Shown: positions 1 through 5,017 of the stretch, piece by piece
Layout of the letters: the number at the start of each line of letters is the position of its first letter
How positions within the stretch are numbered: the stretch's first letter is position 1
Assembly: GCA_964394625.1 (NCBI GenBank)
Contig: CAYMYK010000122.1
Location: 1-9,044 of the forward strand
Direction: 5' to 3'
Origin: JAUVYV01 sp964394625
Lineage (GTDB): Bacteria > Planctomycetota > Phycisphaerae > Sedimentisphaerales > Anaerobacaceae
DNA length: 9,044 bases
The notes under the pieces: model-generated
Database searches by the model: none
Seen by the model: the letters and a program-made list of their open reading frames with translations, nothing else
Told to the model about the DNA's origin: nothing
Made by a program: the position numbers and the translations under genes

Positions 1-1
1 G

Positions 2-895
2 GCCTGGTTTGCACGGCAGCGACGGCTTGCGCCGCAGGATTTTCCCATCGGCATCGGTGATGACATGGCCGAGATTTCCCTTGGCGGGGACAGGTCCGTC
101 CTTATTACCACCGATATGCTTTTGGACGGTGTTCATTTTGACCTGTCGAAGGCGAGCTTGCAGCAGGTGGGATACAAGGCGATGGCGGTGAGCTTGAGTG
201 ACTGTGCGGCGATGGCGACGGTGCCGGTGGGTGCGGTTGTTAGCGTGGCGATGCCTGAGGGGTTCGGCGAGGGGGAGTTGAAACAGCTTCACGCCGGAAT
301 TGTTCAGGCAGGTGATAAATACGGCTGTGCCTTGATAGGAGGGGACATAACGAGCTGGAAAGGTGCGGGGCGGTTTGCGGTCAGTGTTGCGATGCTTAGC
401 AGAGAAGGGCCCACCGAGCCGGTAAGGCGGTCGGGTGCGAGGGCCGGGGATGCGATTTGCGTGACGGGAGCGCTGGGCGGTGCGCCGGTTTCAAGGCATC
501 TGGAGTTTGAGCCGAGGGTTGCCGAGGCGCTGAAGATTACATCGATGGTGAAGGTCAATGCGATGATTGATATAAGCGACGGTCTGAGCAGCGATTTGAA
601 CCGGATATGCAGGGCGAGTGCGGTTGGGACGGTTATTGATGCGGAACTTATTCCTGTGTCGGAAGAGGCGAAGTTGACGAAGGACCCGCTCGGTTCGGCT
701 CTGAACGACGGCGAGGATTTCGAATTGCTCTTTACCATCAGTGAGCAGCAGTGTGAAAAGTTGCTGAAGACGTGGGACAGCGATGTACCCATAACGCGGA
801 TTGGACGGTGCACGGATTCGGGGGGGATGAAGATAAGGCAGGCGGGCGGCGAGATACGGGATTTGGATGTGAAGGGATATGACCACCTGAGGTAA
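2..895 (+). CDS. thiL: Thiamine-monophosphate kinase ThiL, 5' truncated by window edge
   Basis: ThiL phosphorylates thiamine monophosphate with ATP to give thiamine pyrophosphate, the last step of cofactor synthesis in the cytoplasm. The reading frame is open from base 2, so the start lies upstream of the window; 297 residues are visible. The Met codon at 65 is not the start because it falls just inside the family signature GIGDD (visible residues 17-21), the Mg-ATP binding acidic cluster. Further ThiL signatures follow in order: ITTDMLLDGVHF, a GGD near residue 113, VTGALGG, DISDGL near 190 and GEDFELLF near 237. The stretch between VTGALGG and the following helix is shorter than in E. coli ThiL. 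The gene is followed after 6 bp by tsaE, so the two are probably co-transcribed. Assignment is firm; only the N-terminus is missing. Confidence 0.95.
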   Translation, partial: AWFARQRRLAPQDFPIGIGDDMAEISLGGDRSVLITTDMLLDGVHFDLSKASLQQVGYKAMAVSLSDCAAMATVPVGAVVSVAMPEGFGEGELKQLHAGIVQAGDKYGCALIGGDITSWKGAGRFAVSVAMLSREGPTEPVRRSGARAGDAICVTGALGGAPVSRHLEFEPRVAEALKITSMVKVNAMIDISDGLSSDLNRICRASAVGTVIDAELIPVSEEAKLTKDPLGSALNDGEDFELLFTISEQQCEKLLKTWDSDVPITRIGRCTDSGGMKIRQAGGEIRDLDVKGYDHLR

Positions 896-901
896 GCTGA
901 T

Positions 902-1351
902 ATGGGTCTGCAAATAAGGACGAATAGTGCGGAGGAGACGACTGAGCTGGGCAGGCGGGTAGGCGAACAGCTCAGGGGCGGCGAGGTGATAGGGTTGGCC
1001 GGGCAGCTTGGCAGCGGCAAGACGTGCCTGGTCAAGGGGATAGCGGCAGGTGTGGGGGCTGAGGGAGGCGGAAAAGGCGTGAACAGTCCGACATTCGTGA
1101 TAGTGAACGAGTATTCGGGGCGTTTGGAGGTTTATCATATTGATGCGTACCGGCTGGATTCTGTGGAGCAATTTGAGCAGATTGGCTTTGACGACTACTG
1201 CCATCCGGGTTCGGTGGTTGTGATAGAGTGGGCGGATAAGGTTGCGGCGGCGCTCGAGGGGATTGAGGTTATCAGTGTCGAACTTCGGCACCGAGGGCCG
1301 ACAGTAAGGTCGATAGACATCAAGGACCTGCCTGAGTACATTCATATCTGA
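902..1351 (+). CDS. tsaE: tRNA threonylcarbamoyladenosine biosynthesis ATPase TsaE
   Basis: TsaE is the P-loop ATPase that works with TsaB and TsaD to place threonylcarbamoyl on A37 of ANN-decoding tRNAs. The 149-residue length fits the family. Visible motifs are the Walker A loop GQLGSGKT (residues 34-41), the NSPTF switch-like segment (61-65), HIDAYRL (79-85) with the conserved Asp81, and the IEW motif with Glu109-Trp110. A glycine-rich stretch (AEGGGKG, 53-59) precedes NSPTF and appears slightly longer than in E. coli. The ATG at 902 has a GAGG ribosome site at 889-892, overlapping the end of thiL, with 9-nt spacing. tsaB, often found next to tsaE, is not seen downstream; an assembly gap follows about 110 bp later. 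Confidence 0.95.
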   Translation: MGLQIRTNSAEETTELGRRVGEQLRGGEVIGLAGQLGSGKTCLVKGIAAGVGAEGGGKGVNSPTFVIVNEYSGRLEVYHIDAYRLDSVEQFEQIGFDDYCHPGSVVVIEWADKVAAALEGIEVISVELRHRGPTVRSIDIKDLPEYIHI

Positions 1352-1354
1352 GGA

Positions 1355-1421
1355 TTTTTTCAGCTCCGGCGTTTTTCGCAGACGCCCTTTTCGGCGGGGA
1401 AAACAGTATTGGCTGAAAAAA
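1355..1421. repeat. 67-nt element bounded by a perfect 10-bp inverted repeat
   Basis: TTTTTTCAGC at 1355-1364 is the exact reverse complement of GCTGAAAAAA at 1412-1421. Between them lies a smaller hairpin, GGCGT (1368-1372) pairing with ACGCC (1382-1386), and an alternative one, CGCC (1383-1386) with GGCG (1393-1396). The element starts 4 nt after the tsaE stop codon. The inner hairpin followed by CTTTT could act as a weak terminator, but the outer repeat has its T run on the 5' side, so it is not a classical terminator. Function is unknown. Confidence 0.55.
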
Positions 1422-1461
1422 GAGTACTGAAAGTCCGATATTAACCGTCTGTGAATTTGGC

Positions 1462-1471
1462 NNNNNNNNNN
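1462..1471. other. Assembly gap (10 N)
   Basis: Ten unresolved bases join two contig ends. The true length may differ from 10. The sequence immediately to the right (1472-1509) is very AT-rich, with about 8 G or C in 38 bases, unlike the left flank. Gene order across this point is therefore not proven by the sequence. The rest of 1352-1647 holds no supportable gene. Confidence 0.99.
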
Positions 1472-1477
1472 ATGGCT

Positions 1478-1483
1478 TATACT
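1478..1483 (+). promoter_or_regulatory. Possible -10 box of the prepilin promoter
   Basis: TATACT matches the sigma-70 -10 consensus at five of six positions and sits in the AT-rich patch directly after the assembly gap. The matching -35 would fall at or beside the gap (TTTGGC at 1456-1461 if the gap is really 10 nt), so it cannot be judged. It would give a leader of roughly 155 nt before the prepilin gene. Confidence 0.3.
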
Positions 1484-1544
1484 TTAATTAAATGCAAACT
1501 TAAATTATCCAGGGCAGGAGTTACGCGAGATATGAATTGTGAGA

Positions 1545-1622
1545 CGGCTCAGATAGAGAGACGAGGAAGGTTAAGCGGCGCGGTTTGGGGGCCGATAAGT
1601 TTGCAGTGCCTGCAAAGAGCCG
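1545..1622 (+). promoter_or_regulatory. Candidate structured 5' leader of the prepilin gene
   Basis: A perfect 7-bp hairpin, TTTGCAG (1600-1606) with CTGCAAA (1610-1616) and a 3-nt loop, abuts a long-range 6-bp helix, CGGCTC (1545-1550) with GAGCCG (1617-1622). The two helices could stack coaxially and enclose a purine-rich segment. The structure ends 13 nt before the ribosome site GAGGG (1636-1640) of the gene at 1648. The 3' part (AGCCGGGTTT after a hairpin) superficially recalls the end of the cyclic-di-GMP-I riboswitch, but the conserved core of that class is absent. The fold was read by eye only. Confidence 0.3.
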
Positions 1623-1647
1623 GGTTTAGAGTTGTGAGGGTAAAAAG

Positions 1648-2067
1648 ATGAAGGCAAAAGTTGGTTTTACATTGCTGGAGGTTTCGCTGGTGGTGGCCAT
1701 TATCAGCACATCGGGTGGGATAGTGGCGCCCGGTCTCACGGCTTCAACGATGCGGGCAAGACAGTGTAGTTTCAAGTCGGATATGCAGACGATTCGCTGC
1801 CAGTTGGAATTATACAAGATACAGCATTCGGGGCAGTTTCCGTCGATGGGGAGCTTTGAGGATTTTTCGGCGGCGCTGACGACGAAGGGCGGGGACGGAA
1901 CGGGGCCTTATCTTAGAGAGGTGCCGGCGAACCCGTTCAACGGTGACGGGAAGGTCAGATTTGAGGGCGGCAGGAGTACGGCGGGCAGCGGTAAGGCCGG
2001 CTGGGTATTTAATACGACAACGGGTGCGTTCCAGGCGGACGATTCGGTCAAGCACGCGGCGTTATGA
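1648..2067 (+). CDS. Type IV prepilin-like protein, GspG-type pseudopilin
   Basis: This is a 139-residue class III-signal protein. Prepilin peptidase should cut after Gly6 (KVG|FTLLE), leaving Phe as residue 1, with the conserved Glu at mature position 5 (Glu11) and the conserved Pro at mature position 22 (Pro28). The hydrophobic helix (residues 7-27) is interrupted by the small polar run STSGG (20-24), where most pseudopilins have branched aliphatic residues. The rest resembles a GspG-type head: QLELYKIQHSGQFP, then YLREVPANPFNG and GWVFNTTTGAF near the C-terminus. It would act at the inner membrane in a type II secretion or pilus-like fibre. Start choice is supported by GAGGG at 1636-1640 with 7-nt spacing. 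No other secretion gene lies next to it, so it is an isolated pseudopilin whose exact role cannot be named. Confidence 0.85.
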   Translation: MKAKVGFTLLEVSLVVAIISTSGGIVAPGLTASTMRARQCSFKSDMQTIRCQLELYKIQHSGQFPSMGSFEDFSAALTTKGGDGTGPYLREVPANPFNGDGKVRFEGGRSTAGSGKAGWVFNTTTGAFQADDSVKHAAL

Positions 2068-2322
2068 GTTTGTGACGTCCGGCGTATTGCAGTGATATGA
2101 TACAGAGCGGCGGAGCCGTGATGCGGCTGTTTGAGAGTTGAGGGACGGACTGAAGAACCGACCTTGCAGAGGCGAAAGCCGGGCGATGGCCGGTTTTTTT
2201 ATTTGCGCCGTGTACAAAAAACCGGCTAAACGGCTGGAATCGGTGGTAAAGCAACGTCCTTAAGAAGACGAAAAAAGAAGAGGTAAAAAAATATACCTGA
2301 GCCACAGGAAAGGACGAAGGTT
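2068..2322 (+). other. Intergenic region: prepilin 3' UTR and receiver-gene leader
   Basis: No gene is seen in these 255 bp. The left part folds well: GTCCG (2077-2081) can pair with CGGAC (2146-2150), enclosing a 5-bp hairpin AGCCG/CGGCT (2114-2118 with 2124-2128), and the terminator follows. The right part is purine-rich and carries a small hairpin, AGGTA (2281-2285) with TACCT (2294-2298). The ribosome site AGGAAAGGA (2306-2314) then lies 8 nt before the receiver ATG. No clear promoter was found for the receiver gene, though one is expected after the terminator. Confidence 0.5.
2156..2200 (+). terminator. Intrinsic terminator after the prepilin gene
   Basis: AACCGACC (2156-2163) pairs with GGCCGGTT (2188-2195) in seven of eight positions, enclosing a GGC-GAAA-GCC tetraloop hairpin (2171-2180), and runs into a T tract (2194-2200). 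An alternative, shorter terminator stem, AAAGCCGG (2175-2182) with CCGGTTTT (2190-2197), uses the same T run and excludes the tetraloop hairpin. Either form would end transcription between the prepilin and the receiver gene. Confidence 0.7.
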
Positions 2323-2715
2323 ATGTCGGCAAAGAAGGTTCTGGTTGTAGATGACGAGGTTCACATAGTTTACGTAGTGGCGATAAAGCTTCGGAATAAC
2401 GGCTACGATGCGATAACGGCGGGTGACGGAGCGGAGGGTTACGAGCTTGCCTGCTCGGAGAAGCCGGACATTATCATTGCCGATTTTCAGATGCCCGTGA
2501 TGAGCGGTCTGGAGCTGATAGAGAAACTCAGGTCCAATGAGGCGACACGGGATATTCCGATTATACTTTTAACGGCGAGGAACTTTGCGATTGAGGACGA
2601 GCGTCAGCAGCAGCTTCAGATTTCGCAGTGTATTGCCAAGCCGTTCAGCCCGAAGGAGCTGTTGAGGACCATAGAAGATATTCTCTATCAGCGTGAATTG
2701 ATAGGGGGCAGTTGA
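2323..2715 (+). CDS. Single-domain response regulator (CheY-like receiver)
   Basis: The 130-residue protein is a receiver domain with no output domain. All key residues are present: the acidic pair Asp10-Asp11, the phospho-acceptor Asp54 in IIADFQMP, Thr84 in LLTA and Lys106 in KPF. It should accept a phosphoryl group from a histidine kinase and signal through protein contacts in the cytoplasm. The next gene starts 38 bp downstream and encodes a GAF/HD-GYP protein. In RpfG-type regulators a receiver and an HD-GYP domain are fused, so the two separate products here may work as a pair. The ATG is preceded by AGGAAAGGA (2306-2314) at 8 nt. A second purine run (GAAGG, 2316-2320) is too close to the ATG to be the main site. 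The cognate kinase is not identified; the one at 7343 is distant and has its own regulator. Confidence 0.93.
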   Translation: MSAKKVLVVDDEVHIVYVVAIKLRNNGYDAITAGDGAEGYELACSEKPDIIIADFQMPVMSGLELIEKLRSNEATRDIPIILLTARNFAIEDERQQQLQISQCIAKPFSPKELLRTIEDILYQRELIGGS

Positions 2716-2753
2716 GGCAATAACGGATTTGAGCCAATCAGCCGGAGCCGGGT

Positions 2754-4454
2754 ATGCCAGAAACGAATATAGAAAGTTTAAGCACGTCAGATTTGCGCCA
2801 GCTCAGACGGTTCGGGGACAGGGTAATCCGGTTGGGCGCGAGCATTGCCGTATGTGACGGAGGCGGACGAATCATTTTAGTTTGCGAGCGGCGGGGTTCG
2901 TCCGTTGACAAGGATGCCGTATCGGAGTTTGGCTGCCGGCTGTTGAGGTCATCTCGTGAGGGGCAGGGCAAGGGGACATCGGGCGCCGGTGGCGGCGTGT
3001 TTGTGGAGGGGCGGTTTGTCGGGAGCGTTTTGCAGCTTGGACGGGCAGGTGCTCGGGGGTCGGCGGAGAGCATTGCGGTTATTGTTGAACCGGGCGAGGC
3101 AAAAGACGACGGCGGGTACGGCCCGGCCGTATTCGGCGAGATGTTAGGTCTTTTTGCCGAGAAACTCCGGGAACAGCGCAAGTCGGCGGAACAGATAGAT
3201 ATGATAAGCAGCGAGCTGGCGCAGACATACGAGGAGCTTGTTCTTCTTTACAAAATCAGCACGAATATGGAGCTTGTCGAGCCGGATGCGAATTTTCTGC
3301 AGACGGCCTGTGACAGCTTGACGGACATTGTGAGCGTCGAGGGTATTGCGGTTCTTCAGGAGAAGGTAATCGAGGACGAGAAACGTTTTGTACTCGTGGC
3401 GGGTTCCGGACTGATAGATATTGACAGGGAGATGACGGTAGCACTTTATAACCGGCTTGTGGATGTGATGAGTATTGGCAGAGAGGCGCTTCTCGACAGC
3501 GAGGTGGACAGCCCGTTCAAGTACGATTGGCCGAGCCAGATACGGAACATCATTGCGGTTCCTTTGTGCGGCAAGGACAAGAGGCGAGCGGATGCGGCGG
3601 GAGGACGAAGGCGACAAGGCAGTTCAAAGGCCGGCAGCGGCACAGGCGCGGGCAAGCTGATAGGTATGATGGTTGCGATAAACCGCCTTGACAAGCAGGA
3701 TTTTGACAGCACGGACGTGAAGCTGTTCAACTCTGTGGCGAGCGAGTGCGCGGTATTTGTCGAGAACAATCGTCTTTTCAGTGAGCTGAAGGAATTGTTC
3801 ATAGGTTCATTGAAGGCGTTGACGCGAAGTATAGACGCGAAGGACCGATATACCCGTGGGCATTCGGAGCGAGTAGCGTTCATATCGAAGTGGCTTGCGG
3901 AGCGTCTGGCAGAAAAAGAGGGATTTGACGAAGAGCAGATACAGCGAATCTACTTAGCCGGCCTTCTTCACGACATAGGCAAAGTGGGTATAGACGAGTC
4001 GGTGTTGTGCAAGAAGGGCGAGCTGAGCGAAGAGGAGCGCAGCCGGTTGAGGATGCACCCATCGATTGGCGCCAATATTCTGAGCGGCATCAAGCAGATG
4101 CGTGAGATTATCCCCGGGGTGTTATATCACCACGAGCGGGTGGACGGGACGGGATATCCAAACGGTCTCAGGGGCGAGCAGATACCTCTTGTGGGCAGGA
4201 TTGTGGGTTTGGCGGACTGCTTTGACGCGATGACGTCGGAGCGTGTTTACCGGGAGGCGCTGAGCATTGAGGATGCGCTTGTTGAAATAAAGAGGCGTCT
4301 TGGCAGCCAGTTCGATGAGAATGTGGGCAGAGTGTTCATCGAGAGTGACGTTCACCATCTCTGGGATATTATGCAGGACGGGCTTGTCAAGGCGTATGGG
4401 GCGGAGGATTTTTCGGATTACGGTACGGCGGCGGTCGGGGCGTTAATCGCGTAG
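2754..4454 (+). CDS. GAF and HD-GYP domain protein, probable cyclic-di-GMP phosphodiesterase
   Basis: The 566-residue cytoplasmic protein has no signal peptide or membrane segment. Residues 1-130 form a weakly conserved N-terminal sensory-like region, and 131-170 are probably helical or coiled coil. Residues about 170-340 look like a GAF domain (NIIAVPL, then IGMMVAINRL), interrupted by a basic, Gly/Ser-rich insertion at about 273-300. The HD-GYP domain spans about 350-530. Its visible metal and signature residues are His370, HD at 406-407 (LLHDIGK), His435, HH at 459-460, GTGYP at 465-469 and Asp488 in ADCFDAMTS. Intact HD-GYP proteins hydrolyse cyclic-di-GMP. The ATG at 2754 has GGAG at 2744-2747 with 6-nt spacing. 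It lies 38 bp after the receiver gene and is likely in the same operon. GAF ligand and the precise substrate cannot be told from sequence. Confidence 0.92.
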   Translation: MPETNIESLSTSDLRQLRRFGDRVIRLGASIAVCDGGGRIILVCERRGSSVDKDAVSEFGCRLLRSSREGQGKGTSGAGGGVFVEGRFVGSVLQLGRAGARGSAESIAVIVEPGEAKDDGGYGPAVFGEMLGLFAEKLREQRKSAEQIDMISSELAQTYEELVLLYKISTNMELVEPDANFLQTACDSLTDIVSVEGIAVLQEKVIEDEKRFVLVAGSGLIDIDREMTVALYNRLVDVMSIGREALLDSEVDSPFKYDWPSQIRNIIAVPLCGKDKRRADAAGGRRRQGSSKAGSGTGAGKLIGMMVAINRLDKQDFDSTDVKLFNSVASECAVFVENNRLFSELKELFIGSLKALTRSIDAKDRYTRGHSERVAFISKWLAERLAEKEGFDEEQIQRIYLAGLLHDIGKVGIDESVLCKKGELSEEERSRLRMHPSIGANILSGIKQMREIIPGVLYHHERVDGTGYPNGLRGEQIPLVGRIVGLADCFDAMTSERVYREALSIEDALVEIKRRLGSQFDENVGRVFIESDVHHLWDIMQDGLVKAYGAEDFSDYGTAAVGALIA

Positions 4455-4542
4455 GCGGCGGTCCCGGTGCGGCGGAGGGTGATATTGTGAGCATTTGTGC
4501 CGTTTGTGCATTATAGGACCGGGGGCATTTCGATTTGCATCA

Positions 4543-4591
4543 TTTTTTCCCTCAAAAAAGACTTGCAAGTTTGGCAATGAGGGTTTAAACT
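4543..4591 (+). promoter_or_regulatory. Candidate rpsO-pnp promoter with UP-element-like upstream tract
   Basis: TTGCAA (4563-4568) and TAAACT (4586-4591) each match the sigma-70 hexamers at four of six positions and are separated by exactly 17 bp, predicting a start near 4598. Upstream, AAAAAAG (4554-4560) falls at about -44 to -38 and T6 (4543-4548) at about -55 to -50, where the proximal and distal halves of an UP element bind the RNA polymerase alpha subunit. This arrangement suits a strong ribosomal-protein promoter. The remainder of 4455-4680 holds no gene, and no convincing terminator for the HD-GYP gene was found there. Confidence 0.45.
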
Positions 4592-4597
4592 GCTTTA

Positions 4598-4667
4598 TTC
4601 GCAATTTCTTTGGCTGATAGTTAAGCCGGCTGACAGGGCGGCGAACGAAGTAAATATATGGAAAGGG
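4598..4667 (+). promoter_or_regulatory. Foldable rpsO leader, possible S15 autoregulatory site
   Basis: TTCGC (4598-4602), at the predicted transcript start, pairs with GCGAA (4641-4645). Inside, TTGGCT (4610-4615) can pair with AGCCGG (4624-4629), including two G-U pairs; GCCG (4625-4628) with CGGC (4639-4642) is a competing stem. TTCTTT (4606-4611) can pair with the ribosome site AAAGGG (4662-4667), again with two G-U pairs, so one fold could hide it. S15 is known to repress its own translation through leader RNAs in several phyla, with structures that differ between them. This assignment is inference from position and foldability. Confidence 0.35.
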
Positions 4668-4680
4668 TTTTTTTTAAGCG

Positions 4681-4947
4681 ATGCTGACCAAGACGGAAAA
4701 AAAGAAGATTATCGGCAATTTCGAGACGCACGGAGGCGATACGGGTTCGCCGGAGGTACAGATAGCATTATTGACCGAACGGATTAACAGTTTGACCGAG
4801 CATCTCAAAAATCATCGCAAAGACCACGCGTCGCGTCGCGGCTTGCTGAAAATGGTCGGGACGCGTGCGGCACTGTTGAAGTATGTGAACAAGAAAGACG
4901 TGAGACGTTATCGGGAAATCATATCGCAGTTAGGGTTGCGAAAATAA
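4681..4947 (+). CDS. rpsO: Small ribosomal subunit protein S15
   Basis: S15 binds the central domain of 16S rRNA early in 30S assembly and contributes to a bridge with the 50S subunit. At 88 residues it has the normal length, with the family signatures DTGSPEVQ (20-27), HLKNHRKDHASRRGLL (41-56, including His41, Asp48 and Ser51) and a C-terminal RYREIISQLGLRK. The ATG at 4681 is fixed by homology to the S15 N-terminus. Its ribosome site is unusual: GGAAAGGG (4660-4667) is 13 nt upstream, separated by a run of eight T. The gene is followed 70 bp later by pnp, the common bacterial order, with no strong terminator between, so read-through into pnp is expected. Confidence 0.98.
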   Translation: MLTKTEKKKIIGNFETHGGDTGSPEVQIALLTERINSLTEHLKNHRKDHASRRGLLKMVGTRAALLKYVNKKDVRRYREIISQLGLRK

Positions 4948-5017
4948 CCACAGGCGGCAGGAGCAAGATTAGAGCTGTCGCACGGTCTGAGGAATCCAGC
5001 CATTAGAGAGGTAATTT

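Noticed and set aside
1545..1630. Cyclic-di-GMP-I riboswitch
   Set aside because: Only the final hairpin followed by AGCCGGGTTT resembles the class. The conserved GACGCAAAGC core and the 5' GCAAACC strand are not present.
1451..1651. Open frame running through the assembly gap
   Set aside because: Its reading frame depends on an arbitrary gap length, and the translated part has no recognisable domain or ribosome site. It occupies the likely promoter and leader of the prepilin gene.
2068..2200. Known riboswitch classes in the prepilin 3' UTR (fluoride, TPP, glycine, cobalamin and others considered)
   Set aside because: Isolated similarities such as GGCGATGG occur out of context and no complete core motif is present. 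The terminator explanation suffices.
3880..4062. Minus-strand open frames inside the HD-GYP gene
   Set aside because: They are shadows of a gene whose catalytic motifs are continuous on the plus strand.
4948..5017. RNase III-type hairpin or terminator between rpsO and pnp, as in E. coli
   Set aside because: Only a 4-bp stem (GCTG 4974-4977 with CAGC 4997-5000) is visible and there is no T tract.
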